NCBI RefSeq assembly: GCF_026242055.1
Contig: NZ_JAPJDL010000024.1
Span: 62,001-126,000, forward strand
Source of the DNA: Lentzea sp. NEAU-D7
Lineage (GTDB): Bacteria > Actinomycetota > Actinomycetes > Mycobacteriales > Pseudonocardiaceae
Reading direction: 5' to 3'
Length of the DNA: 64,000 nt
A program made the translations under genes and the position numbers. Shown in pieces: positions 34,509 to 44,363 of the stretch. The notes under the pieces were generated by a model. It did not search any database. It had not been told where the DNA came from and saw only the letters and a list, made by a program, of their open reading frames with translations. Positions within the stretch are counted from its first letter, which is position 1, and each line of letters begins with the position of its first letter.

Positions 34509-35054
34509 TCAGGCTTCTTCGTTCTTCTCGTCCAGGCCGACCGCGCCGAGCACCTTGTCGTCGGCGCTGCGCTGGTGCGCGGCCCGTTCGGCCTCGTCAC
34601 GGGCGGTGCGGAAGTCGCCGAGGATGCGGTTCTGCAACGTGAACATCTCACGTTCCTCAGCGGGCTCGGCGTGGTCGTAGCCCAGCAGGTGCAGCACGCC
34701 GTGCACGGTCAGCAGGTGCAGCTCGTCCAGCAGGCCGTGGCCCGCCTTCTTGGCCTGGTCCTTGGCGAACGCGGGGCACAGCACGATGTCCCCGAGCAGC
34801 GCGGGCCCGAGGCCCGCGGCGTCGGGGCGGCGCGCGGAGTCCAGCTCGTCCATGGGGAAGGCCATGACGTCCGTCGGACCCGGCAGGTCCATCCAGCGCT
34901 CGTGCAGGTCGGCCATCACGTCCAGCTCCACGAGCAGGACGGACAGCTCGGCCAGCGGGCTCACGCCCATGCGGTCCAGCGCGAAGCGGGCGGCGGAGAC
35001 GATGGAACCCTCGTCGACTCCGACACCCGACTCGTTGGCGATCTCGATGCTCAC
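34509..35054 (-). CDS. ybeY: Endoribonuclease YbeY
   Basis: The 181-residue protein starts at GTG 35054 (SIEIANESG). The metal motif H-x3-H-x5-H is visible in [11 protein letters not shown]. YbeY acts in 16S rRNA 3' end maturation and ribosome quality control. It lies 5 bp behind phoH and four bases before the CBS gene. Confidence 0.95.
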   Translation of the reverse strand: MSIEIANESGVGVDEGSIVSAARFALDRMGVSPLAELSVLLVELDVMADLHERWMDLPGPTDVMAFPMDELDSARRPDAAGLGPALLGDIVLCPAFAKDQAKKAGHGLLDELHLLTVHGVLHLLGYDHAEPAEEREMFTLQNRILGDFRTARDEAERAAHQRSADDKVLGAVGLDEKNEEA

Positions 35055-35059
35055 GGCGC

Positions 35060-36109
35060 CTATCGTCCCCGCCGCTGGTTCCCCCGGCGTGCACCGGGTC
35101 CGTGGTGTTGCCCGTTCTGGTCGACGAGGTCCTGCTGGACCTGCCACTTGTCGTACGCGTCGACGATGTCGCCGACCAGGCGGTGGCGCACCACGTCCTG
35201 GCTGGTCAGCACCGAGAAGTGCACGTCGTCGACGCCTTCGAGGATGTCCCTCACGACCCGCAGGCCGCTGCGCTGGCCGCCGGGGAGGTCGACCTGGGTG
35301 ATGTCACCCGTGACGACCACCTTGGAGCCGAAGCCGAGGCGGGTGAGGAACATCTTCATCTGCTCGGGCGTCGTGTTCTGCGCCTCGTCGAGGATGATGA
35401 ACGCGTCATTGAGGGTCCGACCACGCATGTAAGCCAGTGGTGCGACCTCGATCGTGCCCGCCTGCGTCAGGCGCGGGATCGACTCCGGGTCGACCATGTC
35501 GTGCAGCGCGTCGTAGAGCGGGCGCAGGTACGGGTCGATCTTCTCGTAGAGCGTGCCGGGCAGGTAGCCCAGGCGCTCGCCCGCCTCGACGGCCGGGCGG
35601 GTGAGGATGATGCGGTTGACCTGCTTGGCCTGCAGCGCCTGCACGGCCTTGGCCATGGCGAGGTACGTCTTGCCGGTGCCGGCGGGACCGATGCCGAACA
35701 CGATCGTGTTCTTGTCGATCGCGTCGACGTAGTGCTTCTGGTTCAGCGTCTTCGGCCTGATCGTGCGGCCTCGGCGGCTGACGATGTCGAGGCTCAGGAC
35801 CTCGGCGGGCGACTCGACGTCGTTCGCGCTGAGCATCGCGACGATGCGGCGGACGGCGTTCTGGTCGATGGCCTGACCGCGGCCCGCGAGGGTGATCAGT
35901 TCGGAGAAGACGCGTTCGGCGAAGGCCACGTCGGCGGGGTCGCCGGACAAGGTGATCTCGTTCCCGCGCACGTGCACGTCGGCGTCGAGCAGTTCCTCCG
36001 CGAGCCGGAGGTTCTCGTCGCGCGACCCGAGCAGCGTGAGCACCGCACCTTCCGGCACGGCGAACCGGGACTGACCTTCCTTGTTGCTCTGCTGGTTTTC
36101 TTCGGCCAC
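35060..36109 (-). CDS. phoH: PhoH-like ATPase
   Basis: The 349-residue protein has an N-terminal KH-like region and a PhoH ATPase domain with Walker [12 protein letters not shown] (about 142-152) and Walker [10 protein letters not shown] (about 245-253). It is thought to be an RNA helicase-like partner of YbeY. The C-terminal 20 residues are rich in Gly and Arg. It is the first gene of the phoH-ybeY-CBS operon, starting with GTG 36109. Confidence 0.94.
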   Translation of the reverse strand: MAEENQQSNKEGQSRFAVPEGAVLTLLGSRDENLRLAEELLDADVHVRGNEITLSGDPADVAFAERVFSELITLAGRGQAIDQNAVRRIVAMLSANDVESPAEVLSLDIVSRRGRTIRPKTLNQKHYVDAIDKNTIVFGIGPAGTGKTYLAMAKAVQALQAKQVNRIILTRPAVEAGERLGYLPGTLYEKIDPYLRPLYDALHDMVDPESIPRLTQAGTIEVAPLAYMRGRTLNDAFIILDEAQNTTPEQMKMFLTRLGFGSKVVVTGDITQVDLPGGQRSGLRVVRDILEGVDDVHFSVLTSQDVVRHRLVGDIVDAYDKWQVQQDLVDQNGQHHGPGARRGNQRRGR

Positions 36110-36197
36110 GTGGCCCCGGCCTGCTTCCTGTCGCTCGGATCTGGTGCCGTCGATGCTAGTCCGGCCGAAAATGGGTGGCTACCGCTTTGCTCACGGT

Positions 36198-37001
36198 GTG
36201 TGCTCGGCAGCTGTGGAGATCCGCAGGCTTGGCGTTGAAGACGTACCCGAGTGCATGAAGCTCGTGACGGACCGGGGTTGGAGCTGGACGCCCGCGCAGT
36301 GGGAGATGCTGCTGGTCCTCGGTCCGGGCTTCGGCGCCTTCGACGAGACCGGGTTGCTCGGCACGACCCTGGTCACGCCGTATCCCGAGATGCAGGCGAT
36401 CAGCGGCGTGCTGGTCGGTTCGTGGGCCGAACGCAGGGGCATCGCCGGTGCTCTCGTGTCCAATGTTCTGGATGCGGGTCCTTCGGTGCTGTACGCCACC
36501 GCGATGGGCCAGCCGCTGTACGAGCGGCTCGGCTTTCACCCGGTCGGGCGGGCGTCGGAGTACCACGGCGAGATCACCGGCGCGGCCGCCGGCGTGACGC
36601 GTCCGGCGACGCCTGACGACCTGGCCTCGGTGGTGGCGCTGGACCGGGCGGCGAGCGGGTTCACGCGCGAGGCGTTCTGGGCGCACGTGTTCGGTTCGTC
36701 GTCGGTGTACACGCCCCACGTCGCGGAGGACGGTTTCGTCTGCACGCGGCGCATGGGTGAGACGTTGGTCATCGGTCCGCTGGTAGCGCCGGACGCGGCC
36801 GCCGCGTGCGAGATCATTGCTGATGTGGCCGCCGGCGCCGGACCGTCCCGCGTCGACGTGAGCGACCCGGACGTGGTGGCGTTCCTGTCGGGCGAGGGGT
36901 ACGAGGTGCGCGGGTGCTGCGCGCTGATGGTGCACGGCGTCGACGACGTCGGCGGCGACCGCGGGCGGTACTTCGCGCCCGCGTCGCTCGCGCTGGGATG
37001 A
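36198..37001 (+). CDS. GNAT family acetyltransferase, first of a tandem pair
   Basis: The 267-residue product has an N-terminal GNAT domain (VEIRRLGVEDVPECMKLV, then GVLVGSWAERRGIAGALVSNVL as acetyl-CoA motif) and a second C-terminal domain (about 150-267). GTG 36198 is my best start by comparison with the next gene, but GTG 36213 is possible and no strong ribosome binding site exists. It is coupled by ATGA to its paralogue. Confidence 0.82.
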   Translation: MCSAAVEIRRLGVEDVPECMKLVTDRGWSWTPAQWEMLLVLGPGFGAFDETGLLGTTLVTPYPEMQAISGVLVGSWAERRGIAGALVSNVLDAGPSVLYATAMGQPLYERLGFHPVGRASEYHGEITGAAAGVTRPATPDDLASVVALDRAASGFTREAFWAHVFGSSSVYTPHVAEDGFVCTRRMGETLVIGPLVAPDAAAACEIIADVAAGAGPSRVDVSDPDVVAFLSGEGYEVRGCCALMVHGVDDVGGDRGRYFAPASLALG

Positions 37002-37795
37002 CAGGGGGAACCGTGGAACTGCGACGACTGACGCTGGACGACATTCCCGCGTGCGCTGACCTGGCGGAAAGCCGGTCGTGGCCGCGCGAGGAGAGCAAGT
37101 GGGAGTTCCTGCTCGCGTACGGCGAGGGCTGGGGGCTGTTCGACGAGCGGGGCCTCGTCGGCACGACGATCGTGACGCGCTATCCGGAGCTGGCGTCGGT
37201 CAGCATGGTGCTGGTCGCAGAACGCGCCGCGCGCCAGGGTCACGCCCACCGGCTGGTGTCACACGTCCTCGACACGGACGTGTCGACGTTGTTCGCGACG
37301 CCGATGGGCAGGCCGCTGTACGAGCGGATGGGTTTCCACGCCGTCGGGTTCACCGACATGCACGTCGGGGCCTTCACCGGACCGGCCTCCGGCGTGTCGC
37401 GCGCCGCGACCGCCGCCGATCTCGACGACCTCGTCGCGCTCGACACCAAGGTCACCGGCCTCACGCGGCCGTACCTGTGGGAGTCGCTGCTCAGGATGGG
37501 CACGGTCCTGATCTCCGAGCACGGCGCCGCGGGCACGTGGCAGGTGCGCGAGGCCCGGAAGCTGATCGGCCCGGTCATCGCGGACTCCGCCGCCGACGCG
37601 TGCGCGCTCATCGCGGACTGCGCCGCCGGTGATCCCAGCGTGCGCGTCGACGTGCACGACCCCGAGGTCGTCGCGTTCGTGCGTGAGAACGGACTGGAGT
37701 CGTGCGGTGAGGCCACCTGGATGGTCCGCGGTGCCGAGCACCTGCCGGGTGACCGCACCCGCTACCACGCTCCGCTGTTGCAGGCCCTGGGCTAG
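36998..37795 (+). CDS. GNAT family acetyltransferase, second of a tandem pair
   Basis: The 265-residue protein resembles the preceding one along its whole length (VELRRLTLDDIPACADL; PLYERMGFHAVGF; and the end GDRTRYHAPLLQALG against GDRGRYFAPASLALG). The pair arose by tandem duplication. The acetyl-CoA loop is weaker here (RAARQGHAHRLVSHVL). Substrates are unknown. Its stop interlocks with the HIT gene in the sequence CTAG. Confidence 0.83.
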   Translation: MTGGTVELRRLTLDDIPACADLAESRSWPREESKWEFLLAYGEGWGLFDERGLVGTTIVTRYPELASVSMVLVAERAARQGHAHRLVSHVLDTDVSTLFATPMGRPLYERMGFHAVGFTDMHVGAFTGPASGVSRAATAADLDDLVALDTKVTGLTRPYLWESLLRMGTVLISEHGAAGTWQVREARKLIGPVIADSAADACALIADCAAGDPSVRVDVHDPEVVAFVRENGLESCGEATWMVRGAEHLPGDRTRYHAPLLQALG

Positions 37796-38115
37796 GCCGT
37801 GAGGCGCCGCCCGCCCAGCAGGTGCAGGTGGGCGTGGAAGACCTCCTGCCCGCTGTCCGGCCCGGTGTTGAAGAGCAGCCGGTAGCCCGACTCGGCCACG
37901 CCCTCGGCGTCGGCGACCTCCTTCGCGGCGGCGAAGAGGTCGCCGAGCTGGTCGCCGTCCAGGTCGACGGCGTTCGGCACGTGCTCGCGCGGGATGAGCA
38001 GCACGTGCACGGGCGCCTTGGGCTGGATGTCGCGGAACGCGAGCGTCGTCTTGGTCTCGTGCACGACCGTCGCGGGAACCTCACCGTCGACGATCCGGCA
38101 GAACAAACAGGACAT
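37792..38115 (-). CDS. HIT family protein (Hint-like nucleotide hydrolase)
   Basis: The 107-residue protein has the histidine triad HAHLHLL near its end and the N-terminal CLFCRIVDGEVPA with a CxxC half-site. Hint proteins hydrolyse AMP-lysine and other nucleoside phosphoramidates. It is the last gene of a leftward set behind the TetR regulator (9 bp). Confidence 0.92.
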   Translation of the reverse strand: MSCLFCRIVDGEVPATVVHETKTTLAFRDIQPKAPVHVLLIPREHVPNAVDLDGDQLGDLFAAAKEVADAEGVAESGYRLLFNTGPDSGQEVFHAHLHLLGGRRLTA

Positions 38116-38124
38116 GGCCCCAAG

Positions 38125-38715
38125 CTAAGCGAACAGCCGGTCGAGCTGCTCGTCGACGGCCTCGACCATGTCGGCGACCGTGAGCTCGTCGGGGCCGAGC
38201 CCGTGGTGGATGTTGAGCCCGTCGATCAGCACGATCAACCGCCGCGCGGCCTTCATGGGCACGACGCCGTCCCGCAGCTCACCGGCTTCCTGCGCAGCGA
38301 CGAGAACGCGTGCGACCTCGCCGTACAGCTCGCGGGTGCCGAGGCGTTCCAGCTCGTGCAACGACGGCTCGACCATCGCCCGCGGCAGGAACGACAGCAG
38401 CACCGCGGCCTCGACCCGGCGGTCGTCGTCCATCGCCAGCATCTCGTGGGCGAAGGACCGCAGCACCTCCCGGTTGGCGGCGGTGGTGTCGATCTTCTCC
38501 AGCCGCGCGATGAACCGCCGGTACGCGAGCTCCATCGCGAACCCCAGCAAGGCGTCCTGCGTCGGGAAGTAGTGGCGCAGGGACCCGCTCGACCAGCCGG
38601 ACTCCGCTGCTACGGCGCGCACGGACGCGTGGTCGATGCCGTCCCGCCGCACGATGCGCCACACTGCCTCAGCGAGTTCGCGGCGGCGTTCCTCGTGGTC
38701 GACAACCTTCGGCAC
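38125..38715 (-). CDS. TetR family regulator
   Basis: The 196-residue protein has the TetR DNA-binding domain (IDHASVRAVAAESGWSSGSLRHYFPTQDALLGFAM, about 27-61) and a helical ligand domain of the kind with a conserved C-terminal LNIHHGLGP. It lies 9 bp behind the alpha/beta hydrolase gene and may repress it. Confidence 0.9.
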   Translation of the reverse strand: MPKVVDHEERRRELAEAVWRIVRRDGIDHASVRAVAAESGWSSGSLRHYFPTQDALLGFAMELAYRRFIARLEKIDTTAANREVLRSFAHEMLAMDDDRRVEAAVLLSFLPRAMVEPSLHELERLGTRELYGEVARVLVAAQEAGELRDGVVPMKAARRLIVLIDGLNIHHGLGPDELTVADMVEAVDEQLDRLFA

Positions 38716-38724
38716 CGGCCCTTT

Positions 38725-39381
38725 CTAGCAGTCGCGCGCGAGCCGGACGACAGCCGCGCGGCACCTCTCCCACGCCTCGGTACCCGGCGTGATCATGTCC
38801 ATGTGGCCGGCCCCTTCGACCACGACGAGCTCCGCCTGCGGCTCGGCGGCGCAGAACCCGATCGACTGCTCGACCGGGACGTCCTCGTCCTGGTCGCCGT
38901 GCACGCACACCACGGGCTTGCCGATGGGGATCAGCGCGGCCGGCGAGGCCTGCGCGAACTGCTCCTCGGTGCACAGCTCCAGCGCCCGCGGTGTGATGTG
39001 TCTGGTGAAGTCGAGCACCGCCGCCTGGGCGACCGCTCCGGCCACTCGCGCGCTGTGCTTGGCCGCCCAGACGGCGAGGTGGCCTCCCGCGCTGTGCCCG
39101 AGCGTCACGACGGGCCCGATGTCGACGGCGTCGATGGCGGCGAGCACGTCCTCACCGGTCTGCGGCCACCCTCCTCCGCCGCTCACGCGCCGGTATTCGA
39201 TGTTCCAGACAACAAATCCTTCCGCGACGAGCACGTCCGCGAGAGGACGGCCTAGTTCGAGGCCGTAGCGCTGGTGCCAAAAACCACCGTGAATGACGAC
39301 AACGGCACCCTGAGTCGCGGTCTCGGGAACGTAAAGCTCGCCGAACTGACTGGGGTGGTCACCGTAAGCAATTCGCTGCAC
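38725..39381 (-). CDS. Alpha/beta hydrolase (kynurenine-formamidase-like)
   Basis: The 218-residue hydrolase has the oxyanion motif HGGFW (31-35) and the nucleophile elbow GHSAGG with Ser near 95. A downstream Asp (HGDQDEDVP) and His (GAGHMD) complete the triad. The HGGFW motif and the size fit arylformamidase-like enzymes, but the substrate is not proven. It begins with GTG 39381 and heads a hydrolase-TetR-HIT operon. Confidence 0.83.
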   Translation of the reverse strand: MQRIAYGDHPSQFGELYVPETATQGAVVVIHGGFWHQRYGLELGRPLADVLVAEGFVVWNIEYRRVSGGGGWPQTGEDVLAAIDAVDIGPVVTLGHSAGGHLAVWAAKHSARVAGAVAQAAVLDFTRHITPRALELCTEEQFAQASPAALIPIGKPVVCVHGDQDEDVPVEQSIGFCAAEPQAELVVVEGAGHMDMITPGTEAWERCRAAVVRLARDC

Positions 39382-39483
39382 ACGCAGAACTTACGTGAAC
39401 GGCAAGAATTCGCCGGGAAGCACGCCGGTTCGATAGGAGGTGACGAACCCGCAGGCCAGGGGGCCGCACAAACAGGCCTGGAA

Positions 39484-39581
39484 ACCAAAAGGGGCGCCTC
39501 GCGGTCCGAAGCCTGGGGGTCGCTTCGCCGCGAGGCGCCGACGCCGGACCGAGGGGGGAGGTGTCCGGCGAGTCTTTTGGT
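39484..39581 (-). ncRNA. Structured RNA with two C-rich hairpins, candidate 6C RNA
   Basis: On the minus strand ACCAAAAG (39581-39574) pairs with CTTTTGGT (39491-39484) and closes the structure. Inside, CGCCGGAC/GTCCGGCG (39570-39563 with 39549-39542) forms a hairpin whose loop holds six C in a row. A second hairpin, GGCGCCTCGCGG with its exact complement (39539-39528 with 39504-39493), has an inner CGAAGC/GCTTCG stem and a loop with five C. The T run CTTTTGG at the 3' end is a terminator-like exit. Two C-loop hairpins define the actinobacterial 6C RNA. The remaining 340 bp between hydrolase and rsmE hold no gene that I can support. Confidence 0.6.
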
Positions 39582-39720
39582 CAGAAGGTCTAATCGTCTA
39601 CTCCGTTTCCGGATAGACCAATCAGCCCCACTGCGAACAAGAGTAACCCCAACCGCCTGCGGTTCGCTACAACTTGCGTCAAGCCAATCCATCCGATGTT
39701 CACCCTAGGAGTGATCGGGG

Positions 39721-40452
39721 TCACCACCTAGCAGTACGTACCCCAATGGCACCAAGAGCAACCGCCGCGGCGGTAGATGCACGCAGAACGGTTGGCCCCA
39801 ATCGGACGATCCGGGCACCCGAAGATCGCAACGCGTCGAGTTCCTCCGGCGTGATTCCGCCTTCGGGACCCACGACGAGCAGCACGTCCCCGGAATCGGG
39901 CAACGCGACGTCCGCGAGCCGTTCGGTCGCACTCTCGTGCAACACGAGAGTGAGCGCCGACGACGACACGCGATGAGAAAGCTGGTTCGTGCTCACGGGT
40001 TCGTCGACGAACGGCACCCGCGCGCGGCGGGCCTGCTTGGCCGCCTCACGAACCGTGGATCGCCAGCGCCCCAACGCCTTCGCGCCGCGCGGGCCGTCCT
40101 CCCACTTCGCCACGCAGCGGGCCGCGCGCCACGGCACCACACCGTCCACACCGGCCTCGGTGGCCAGCTCGACCGCCAGCTCGCCCCGGTCGCCCTTCAC
40201 CAGGGCCTGGGCGAGCACGACGCGCGGTGCCGGTTCGGGCTCCACCCAGCGCTCGACCACGCGCACCGCCAGGGCGTCCTTCTCCACCGCCACCACGACG
40301 CAGCGCACCTGGGCACCGGAACCGTCCGACAGCACGAGTTCCTCACCCGCGCGCAACCGCTTCACGGTGGCGGCGTGCCGGCCTTCCGGGCCGTCGAGCA
40401 CGAACTCCTCACCGGAGGGCAACGCCTCGACGAGGAAGACCGGCAGGGTCAC
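39721..40452 (-). CDS. rsmE: 16S rRNA m3U1498 methyltransferase
   Basis: The 243-residue protein has a PUA-like N-terminus ([22 protein letters not shown]) and a SPOUT domain with the knot motif [18 protein letters not shown] and [14 protein letters not shown]-like end. It is coupled by ATGA to dnaJ upstream, as in mycobacteria. Confidence 0.95.
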   Translation of the reverse strand: MTLPVFLVEALPSGEEFVLDGPEGRHAATVKRLRAGEELVLSDGSGAQVRCVVVAVEKDALAVRVVERWVEPEPAPRVVLAQALVKGDRGELAVELATEAGVDGVVPWRAARCVAKWEDGPRGAKALGRWRSTVREAAKQARRARVPFVDEPVSTNQLSHRVSSSALTLVLHESATERLADVALPDSGDVLLVVGPEGGITPEELDALRSSGARIVRLGPTVLRASTAAAVALGAIGVRTARW

Positions 40453-41597
40453 CGGTGGCCGCGCGAGGAGCGCAGGCGGGAGAACAGCCCGCCGCCGCCC
40501 TTGCCGTTGTGCGACAGCGAGGGCTCGTTCTCCCCGCGCATCTCGGCCAGGTCGCGCAGCAACGAGGCCTGCGCGGCGTCGAGCTTGGTCGGCACGACCA
40601 CCTCGAGGTGCACGTGCAGGTCGCCGCGGCCGTCGACACGGCCGGTGGACCGCAGCTTCGGCATGCCGCGGCCGGTCATGACGAGCTGCGTGCCCGGCTG
40701 CGTGCCGGGGTCGATCTGCAGTTCTTCCTCGCCGTCCAGGGTCTTCAACGGCAACGTGGCGCCCAGGGCGGCCGTCGTCATCGGGATCTGGACGATGCAG
40801 TGCAGGTCGGCGCCGTCGCGTTCGAAGATCTCGTGCGGGTGCTCCTCGACCTCGACGTAGAGGTCACCGGCCGGGCCGCCGCCGGGACCGACCTCGCCCT
40901 GGCCCGCGAGGCGCACGCGCATGCCCTCGGCGACACCGGCGGGGATGTTCACGGAGATCGTGCGGCGCGACCGCGTGCGGCCGTCACCCGAGCACTGCTG
41001 GCACGGGTCGGGGATGACCTCGCCGTAGCCGCGGCACACCGGGCACGGGCGCGAGGTGACGACCTGGCCGAGGAACGAGCGCTGCACCGACTGCACCTCG
41101 CCGCGGCCGTGGCAGGTGTCGCACTGCACCGGCTTGGAGTTGTTCTGGGTGCCGGCGCCGTGGCAGCGGTCGCACAGGATCGCGGTGTCCACCGTGAGCT
41201 CACGGGTGGCGCCCGCCGCGCACTCCTCCAGCGTCATGTCGAGCCGGATCAGCGCGTCGGAACCGGGCTGCACGCGGCTGCGCGGCCCGCGGCCGCCACC
41301 GGGCGACGCACCGAAGAAGGCGTCCATGATGTCGCCGAGGCCGAAGCCCGCGAACGGGTCACCACCCGCTCGGCCACCGCCGCCCGAGTCGAGCGGGTCG
41401 CCTCCCAGGTCGACGACGCGGCGCTTCTCGGGGTTCGACAACACCTCGTAGGCGGCCGTCACCTCCTTGAAGCGGGCCTCCTCGTTGGGATTGACGTCCG
41501 GGTGCAGCTGCCTCGCGAGCTTGCGATAGGCGCGCTTGATCTCATCCTGTGTCGCGTTCTGCGAGACACCGAGGATGCCGTAGTAATCCCTGGCCAC
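40449..41597 (-). CDS. dnaJ: Co-chaperone DnaJ (DnaJ2 type)
   Basis: The protein has a J domain with HPD ([11 protein letters not shown]), a Gly-rich linker, four CxxCxGxG zinc repeats ([24 protein letters not shown] and CQQCSGDG) and the C-terminal substrate domain. From GTG 41597 the product has 382 residues, the same length and start as mycobacterial DnaJ2 (ARDYYGILG). An ATG at 41618 is an alternative. It works with DnaK and follows hrcA by 43 bp. Confidence 0.95.
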   Translation of the reverse strand: MARDYYGILGVSQNATQDEIKRAYRKLARQLHPDVNPNEEARFKEVTAAYEVLSNPEKRRVVDLGGDPLDSGGGGRAGGDPFAGFGLGDIMDAFFGASPGGGRGPRSRVQPGSDALIRLDMTLEECAAGATRELTVDTAILCDRCHGAGTQNNSKPVQCDTCHGRGEVQSVQRSFLGQVVTSRPCPVCRGYGEVIPDPCQQCSGDGRTRSRRTISVNIPAGVAEGMRVRLAGQGEVGPGGGPAGDLYVEVEEHPHEIFERDGADLHCIVQIPMTTAALGATLPLKTLDGEEELQIDPGTQPGTQLVMTGRGMPKLRSTGRVDGRGDLHVHLEVVVPTKLDAAQASLLRDLAEMRGENEPSLSHNGKGGGGLFSRLRSSRGHR

Positions 41598-41640
41598 CTT
41601 GTTCGCTTTCGTGTTCATCTCAAGTGCAAGACGTTTCTGG

Positions 41641-42663
41641 TCAACGACCGGTCAGGATCTCACCGACATAGCTGGCGACCGCGCGCACGGCGGCCATGGT
41701 CCCGGGGTAGTCCATGCGCGTCGGTCCGACGACGCCCAGGCCCCCGAGCGGGTTGTCCCGGCTGCCGTAGCCGATGGACACCACGGAGGTGCTGCGCATC
41801 TCGGCGGCCTCGTTCTCCTCGCCGATGCGCACCAGCACGCGACCGGGGTCGCGGGAGGCGGCGAGCAGCTTGAGCACGACGACCTGCTCCTCCAGCGCCT
41901 CCAGCACCTGCCGCAGCGAGCCCGGGAAGTCGGTGATGCTGCGCGTGAGGTTCGCGGTACCGCCGAGCACGAGCCGTTCCTCGGGGTGCTCCACCAGCGT
42001 CTCGATGAGCACAGTAGCGACTCGCAGCATCGGGTCGCGCAGGTTCGACGGAACCTCGTCCGGCAGCTCGGCGACCTTGGCGCTCGCCTCGGCGAGCCGC
42101 TGCCCCGCCATCGCCTGGTTCAGCACGCCGCGCAGCTGGGCCGTGTGCTCCTCGCTGATCACGTCCCCGAGCTCGACGATGCGCTGGTCGACGCGGCCGG
42201 TGTCGGTGATGAGCACCAGCATCAGCCGCGACGGCGTGATCGGCAGCACCTCCAGGTGCCGCACGGCCGCGCGCGACAGCGTCGGCACCTGGATCACCGC
42301 CACCTGCCGGGTCAGCTGCGCGAGCAACCGCACGCTGCGGCGCATCACGTCGTCGAGGTCGATCGCGCCGTCGAGGAAGCTGCGGATGGCCCGCCTCTCG
42401 GCCTGCGAGAGCGGCTTGATCTCGCTCAGCTTGTCGACGAAGAGCCGGTAGCCCTTGTCGGTCGGCACGCGCCCCGCGCTGGTGTGCGGCTGGGCGATGT
42501 ACCCCTCGTCCTCCAGCGCGGCCATGTCGTTGCGCACGGTCGCGCTCGACACACCCAGGTTGTGCCGGTCGACCAGGGCTTTCGACCCCACGGGCTCCTG
42601 GTTGGACACGTAGTCGGCAACGATGGCGCGAAGCACCTCGAAACGACGCTCATCGGCGTTCAC
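41641..42663 (-). CDS. hrcA: Heat-inducible transcription repressor HrcA
   Basis: The 340-residue repressor has the N-terminal winged helix ([36 protein letters not shown]) and the GAF-like HrcA domain. A clear GGAGGTG site precedes GTG 42663 by 8 bp. HrcA binds CIRCE operators at groEL-type genes; no CIRCE sequence is present in the 120 bp upstream of this gene, so autoregulation through CIRCE is not indicated. Confidence 0.96.
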   Translation of the reverse strand: MNADERRFEVLRAIVADYVSNQEPVGSKALVDRHNLGVSSATVRNDMAALEDEGYIAQPHTSAGRVPTDKGYRLFVDKLSEIKPLSQAERRAIRSFLDGAIDLDDVMRRSVRLLAQLTRQVAVIQVPTLSRAAVRHLEVLPITPSRLMLVLITDTGRVDQRIVELGDVISEEHTAQLRGVLNQAMAGQRLAEASAKVAELPDEVPSNLRDPMLRVATVLIETLVEHPEERLVLGGTANLTRSITDFPGSLRQVLEALEEQVVVLKLLAASRDPGRVLVRIGEENEAAEMRSTSVVSIGYGSRDNPLGGLGVVGPTRMDYPGTMAAVRAVASYVGEILTGR

Positions 42664-42787
42664 CGCTGTTCACCTCCATGTCCGTGCTCCCGAGTTTACC
42701 CAGCCCGTTTCCTGCTCGGTGCGCGCTCTGAAGTCGTGCTCGATCCGGGCTCCGGTTTTTGTCGGTGCTGGTCGCTAGGGTCCAAAC

Positions 42788-42982
42788 GTGGACAACGTTG
42801 TGTGGCTGCGGCCACCCGGCAAACCATGCCTGGTGCTCAGCGACGACGAGTGGTGGAAGGGCTCGGTCGTCTGGGAGGAGACCCGCAGGGAGGACGGGCT
42901 CTGGTGGGGCACGGTCACGTACGACAAACAAGGACAGAAGATCACCGAGGTGCGCAGCCAGCACGACCTGCGCGCCCGCTGA
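42788..42982 (+). CDS. Small Trp-rich hypothetical protein
   Basis: The 64-residue product starts VVWLRPPGKPCLVLSDDEWWKGSVVWEE and has six Trp. Codon use matches the flanking genes. Its stop directly abuts the stop of the convergent hemW gene (TGATCA, 42980-42985). The pattern resembles small beta-barrel proteins, but no family was recognised. Confidence 0.65.
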   Translation: MDNVVWLRPPGKPCLVLSDDEWWKGSVVWEETRREDGLWWGTVTYDKQGQKITEVRSQHDLRAR

Positions 42983-44191
42983 TCAGGGAAGCAGGCGCCT
43001 GACCACGGCGTCGGCCAGCAGGCGGCCGCGGTCGGTGAGCACGCAGCGGTCGTCGTGCGGCTCGAGAAGTCCGTCGGCGATCGCCTGCTTCGCCTCCTCG
43101 CGGCCGGCGTCGTCCAGCACGTCCACGGGCAGGCCTTCGGCGAGGCGCAGTTCCAGCAGCACCCGTTCGACGCGCTGGTCCTCGGCCGACAGCGTCTCGC
43201 GGCCCGCGGCGGGTGACTTGCCCTCGGCGAGCAGGGCCGAGTAGCGGGCCGGGTGCTTCACGTTCCAGAAGCGCACCCCGCCCACGTGGCTGTGCGCGCC
43301 GGGGCCGAAGCCCCACCAGTCGGCGCCCTTCCAGTACAGGACGTTGTGCCGGCACTGCGCCTGCGCGGACGTCGCCCAGTTCGACACCTCGTACCAGGTG
43401 AAGCCGGCGCCGCTGAGCACAGAGTCGACCATCTCGTAGGACGAGGCGAGCACGTCGTCGTCGGGCATGGGCAGGTCGCCGCGGCGGATGCGGCGGGCGA
43501 GGCCGGTGCCGTCCTCCACGATCAGCGCGTAGGCGGACACGTGGTCGACGCCCGCGGCCAGCACGGCGTCGAGGGACTCGGCCAGATCCGAGGGCCGCTC
43601 CCCCGGTGTGCCGTAGATCAGGTCCAGGTTCACGTGGTCGAATCCGGCTGCCCGCGCCTCACGGGCGGCTTCACCCGGACGGCCGGGCGTGTGTTTGCGG
43701 TCGAGCACGGCGAGAACGTGCCGTGCGGCGGACTGCATGCCCAGGGACACGCGCGTGTAGCCAGCCGAACGAATCCCTTCGAAGAACGGAACAGACGTCG
43801 ATTCGGGGTTCGACTCCGTCGTCACCTCGGCGCCGGGGGCCAGGCCGAACGACTGCCGCACCGCGTCCAGCACGTCGCCGAGGCCCGAGGCGCCCAGCAG
43901 CGACGGGGTGCCGCCGCCGACGAACACGGTCTGAGCGGGCACGGCGGACCCGAGGACGGACGCGGCCAGGTCCAGCTCGCGGCGCAGGCCCTCCAGCCAC
44001 GACTCCGGTGACGCGGAGGAACCGAGCTCACCGGGCGTGTAGGTGTTGAAGTCGCAGTAGCCGCACCGGGTCGCGCAGAACGGCACGTGCACGTAGACGC
44101 CGAACGGGCGCGAGCCGACACCGGCGAGAGCGGAAGGGGGAAGCGAACCGTCGGCGGGCGCGGGCTCGCCATCGGGCAAAGCGGAGGGCAT
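42983..44191 (-). CDS. hemW: Radical SAM heme chaperone HemW
   Basis: The 402-residue protein has the cluster motif C39-x3-C43-x2-C46 in PFCATRCGYCDFN, GGGTPSLL and the HemW C-terminal domain. The extra Cys after the cluster that marks HemN coproporphyrinogen oxidase is replaced by Phe, which is the HemW pattern. It is thought to deliver heme to client enzymes. It is divergent from the sulfur operon. Confidence 0.92.
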   Translation of the reverse strand: MPSALPDGEPAPADGSLPPSALAGVGSRPFGVYVHVPFCATRCGYCDFNTYTPGELGSSASPESWLEGLRRELDLAASVLGSAVPAQTVFVGGGTPSLLGASGLGDVLDAVRQSFGLAPGAEVTTESNPESTSVPFFEGIRSAGYTRVSLGMQSAARHVLAVLDRKHTPGRPGEAAREARAAGFDHVNLDLIYGTPGERPSDLAESLDAVLAAGVDHVSAYALIVEDGTGLARRIRRGDLPMPDDDVLASSYEMVDSVLSGAGFTWYEVSNWATSAQAQCRHNVLYWKGADWWGFGPGAHSHVGGVRFWNVKHPARYSALLAEGKSPAAGRETLSAEDQRVERVLLELRLAEGLPVDVLDDAGREEAKQAIADGLLEPHDDRCVLTDRGRLLADAVVRRLLP

Positions 44192-44246
44192 GACTCCCAG
44201 TGTCCCCTACCCGGCCCGAATGGCGGTGTTCGACCAGCGGAAGTAT

Positions 44247-44259
44247 CTGTCGGTGACAG
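44247..44259. promoter_or_regulatory. Short inverted repeat upstream of the sulfur operon, possible operator
   Basis: CTGTC-GGT-GACAG is a perfect 5-bp dyad lying between hemW and the leader peptide, followed by an AT-rich GAATTATCAC. It may mark the operon promoter; the evidence is weak. Confidence 0.3.
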
Positions 44260-44363
44260 AATTATCACGGAGTGAAATCGGCCCACGATGTCAACTTCCC
44301 CTCGGGGATCCCAGCATGCGGTTGGCGGTGGACCACGCACTGGACGGCATGCACACTGAGGTC

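Noticed and set aside
39274-39708. A 144-codon plus-strand frame between the hydrolase and rsmE
   Set aside because: It starts inside the hydrolase gene, has no ribosome binding site and runs through the folded RNA; its composition is not coding-like.
42664-42787. CIRCE operator upstream of hrcA
   Set aside because: Segments such as GGGAGCACGG look vaguely similar, but no inverted repeat of the CIRCE type can be formed.
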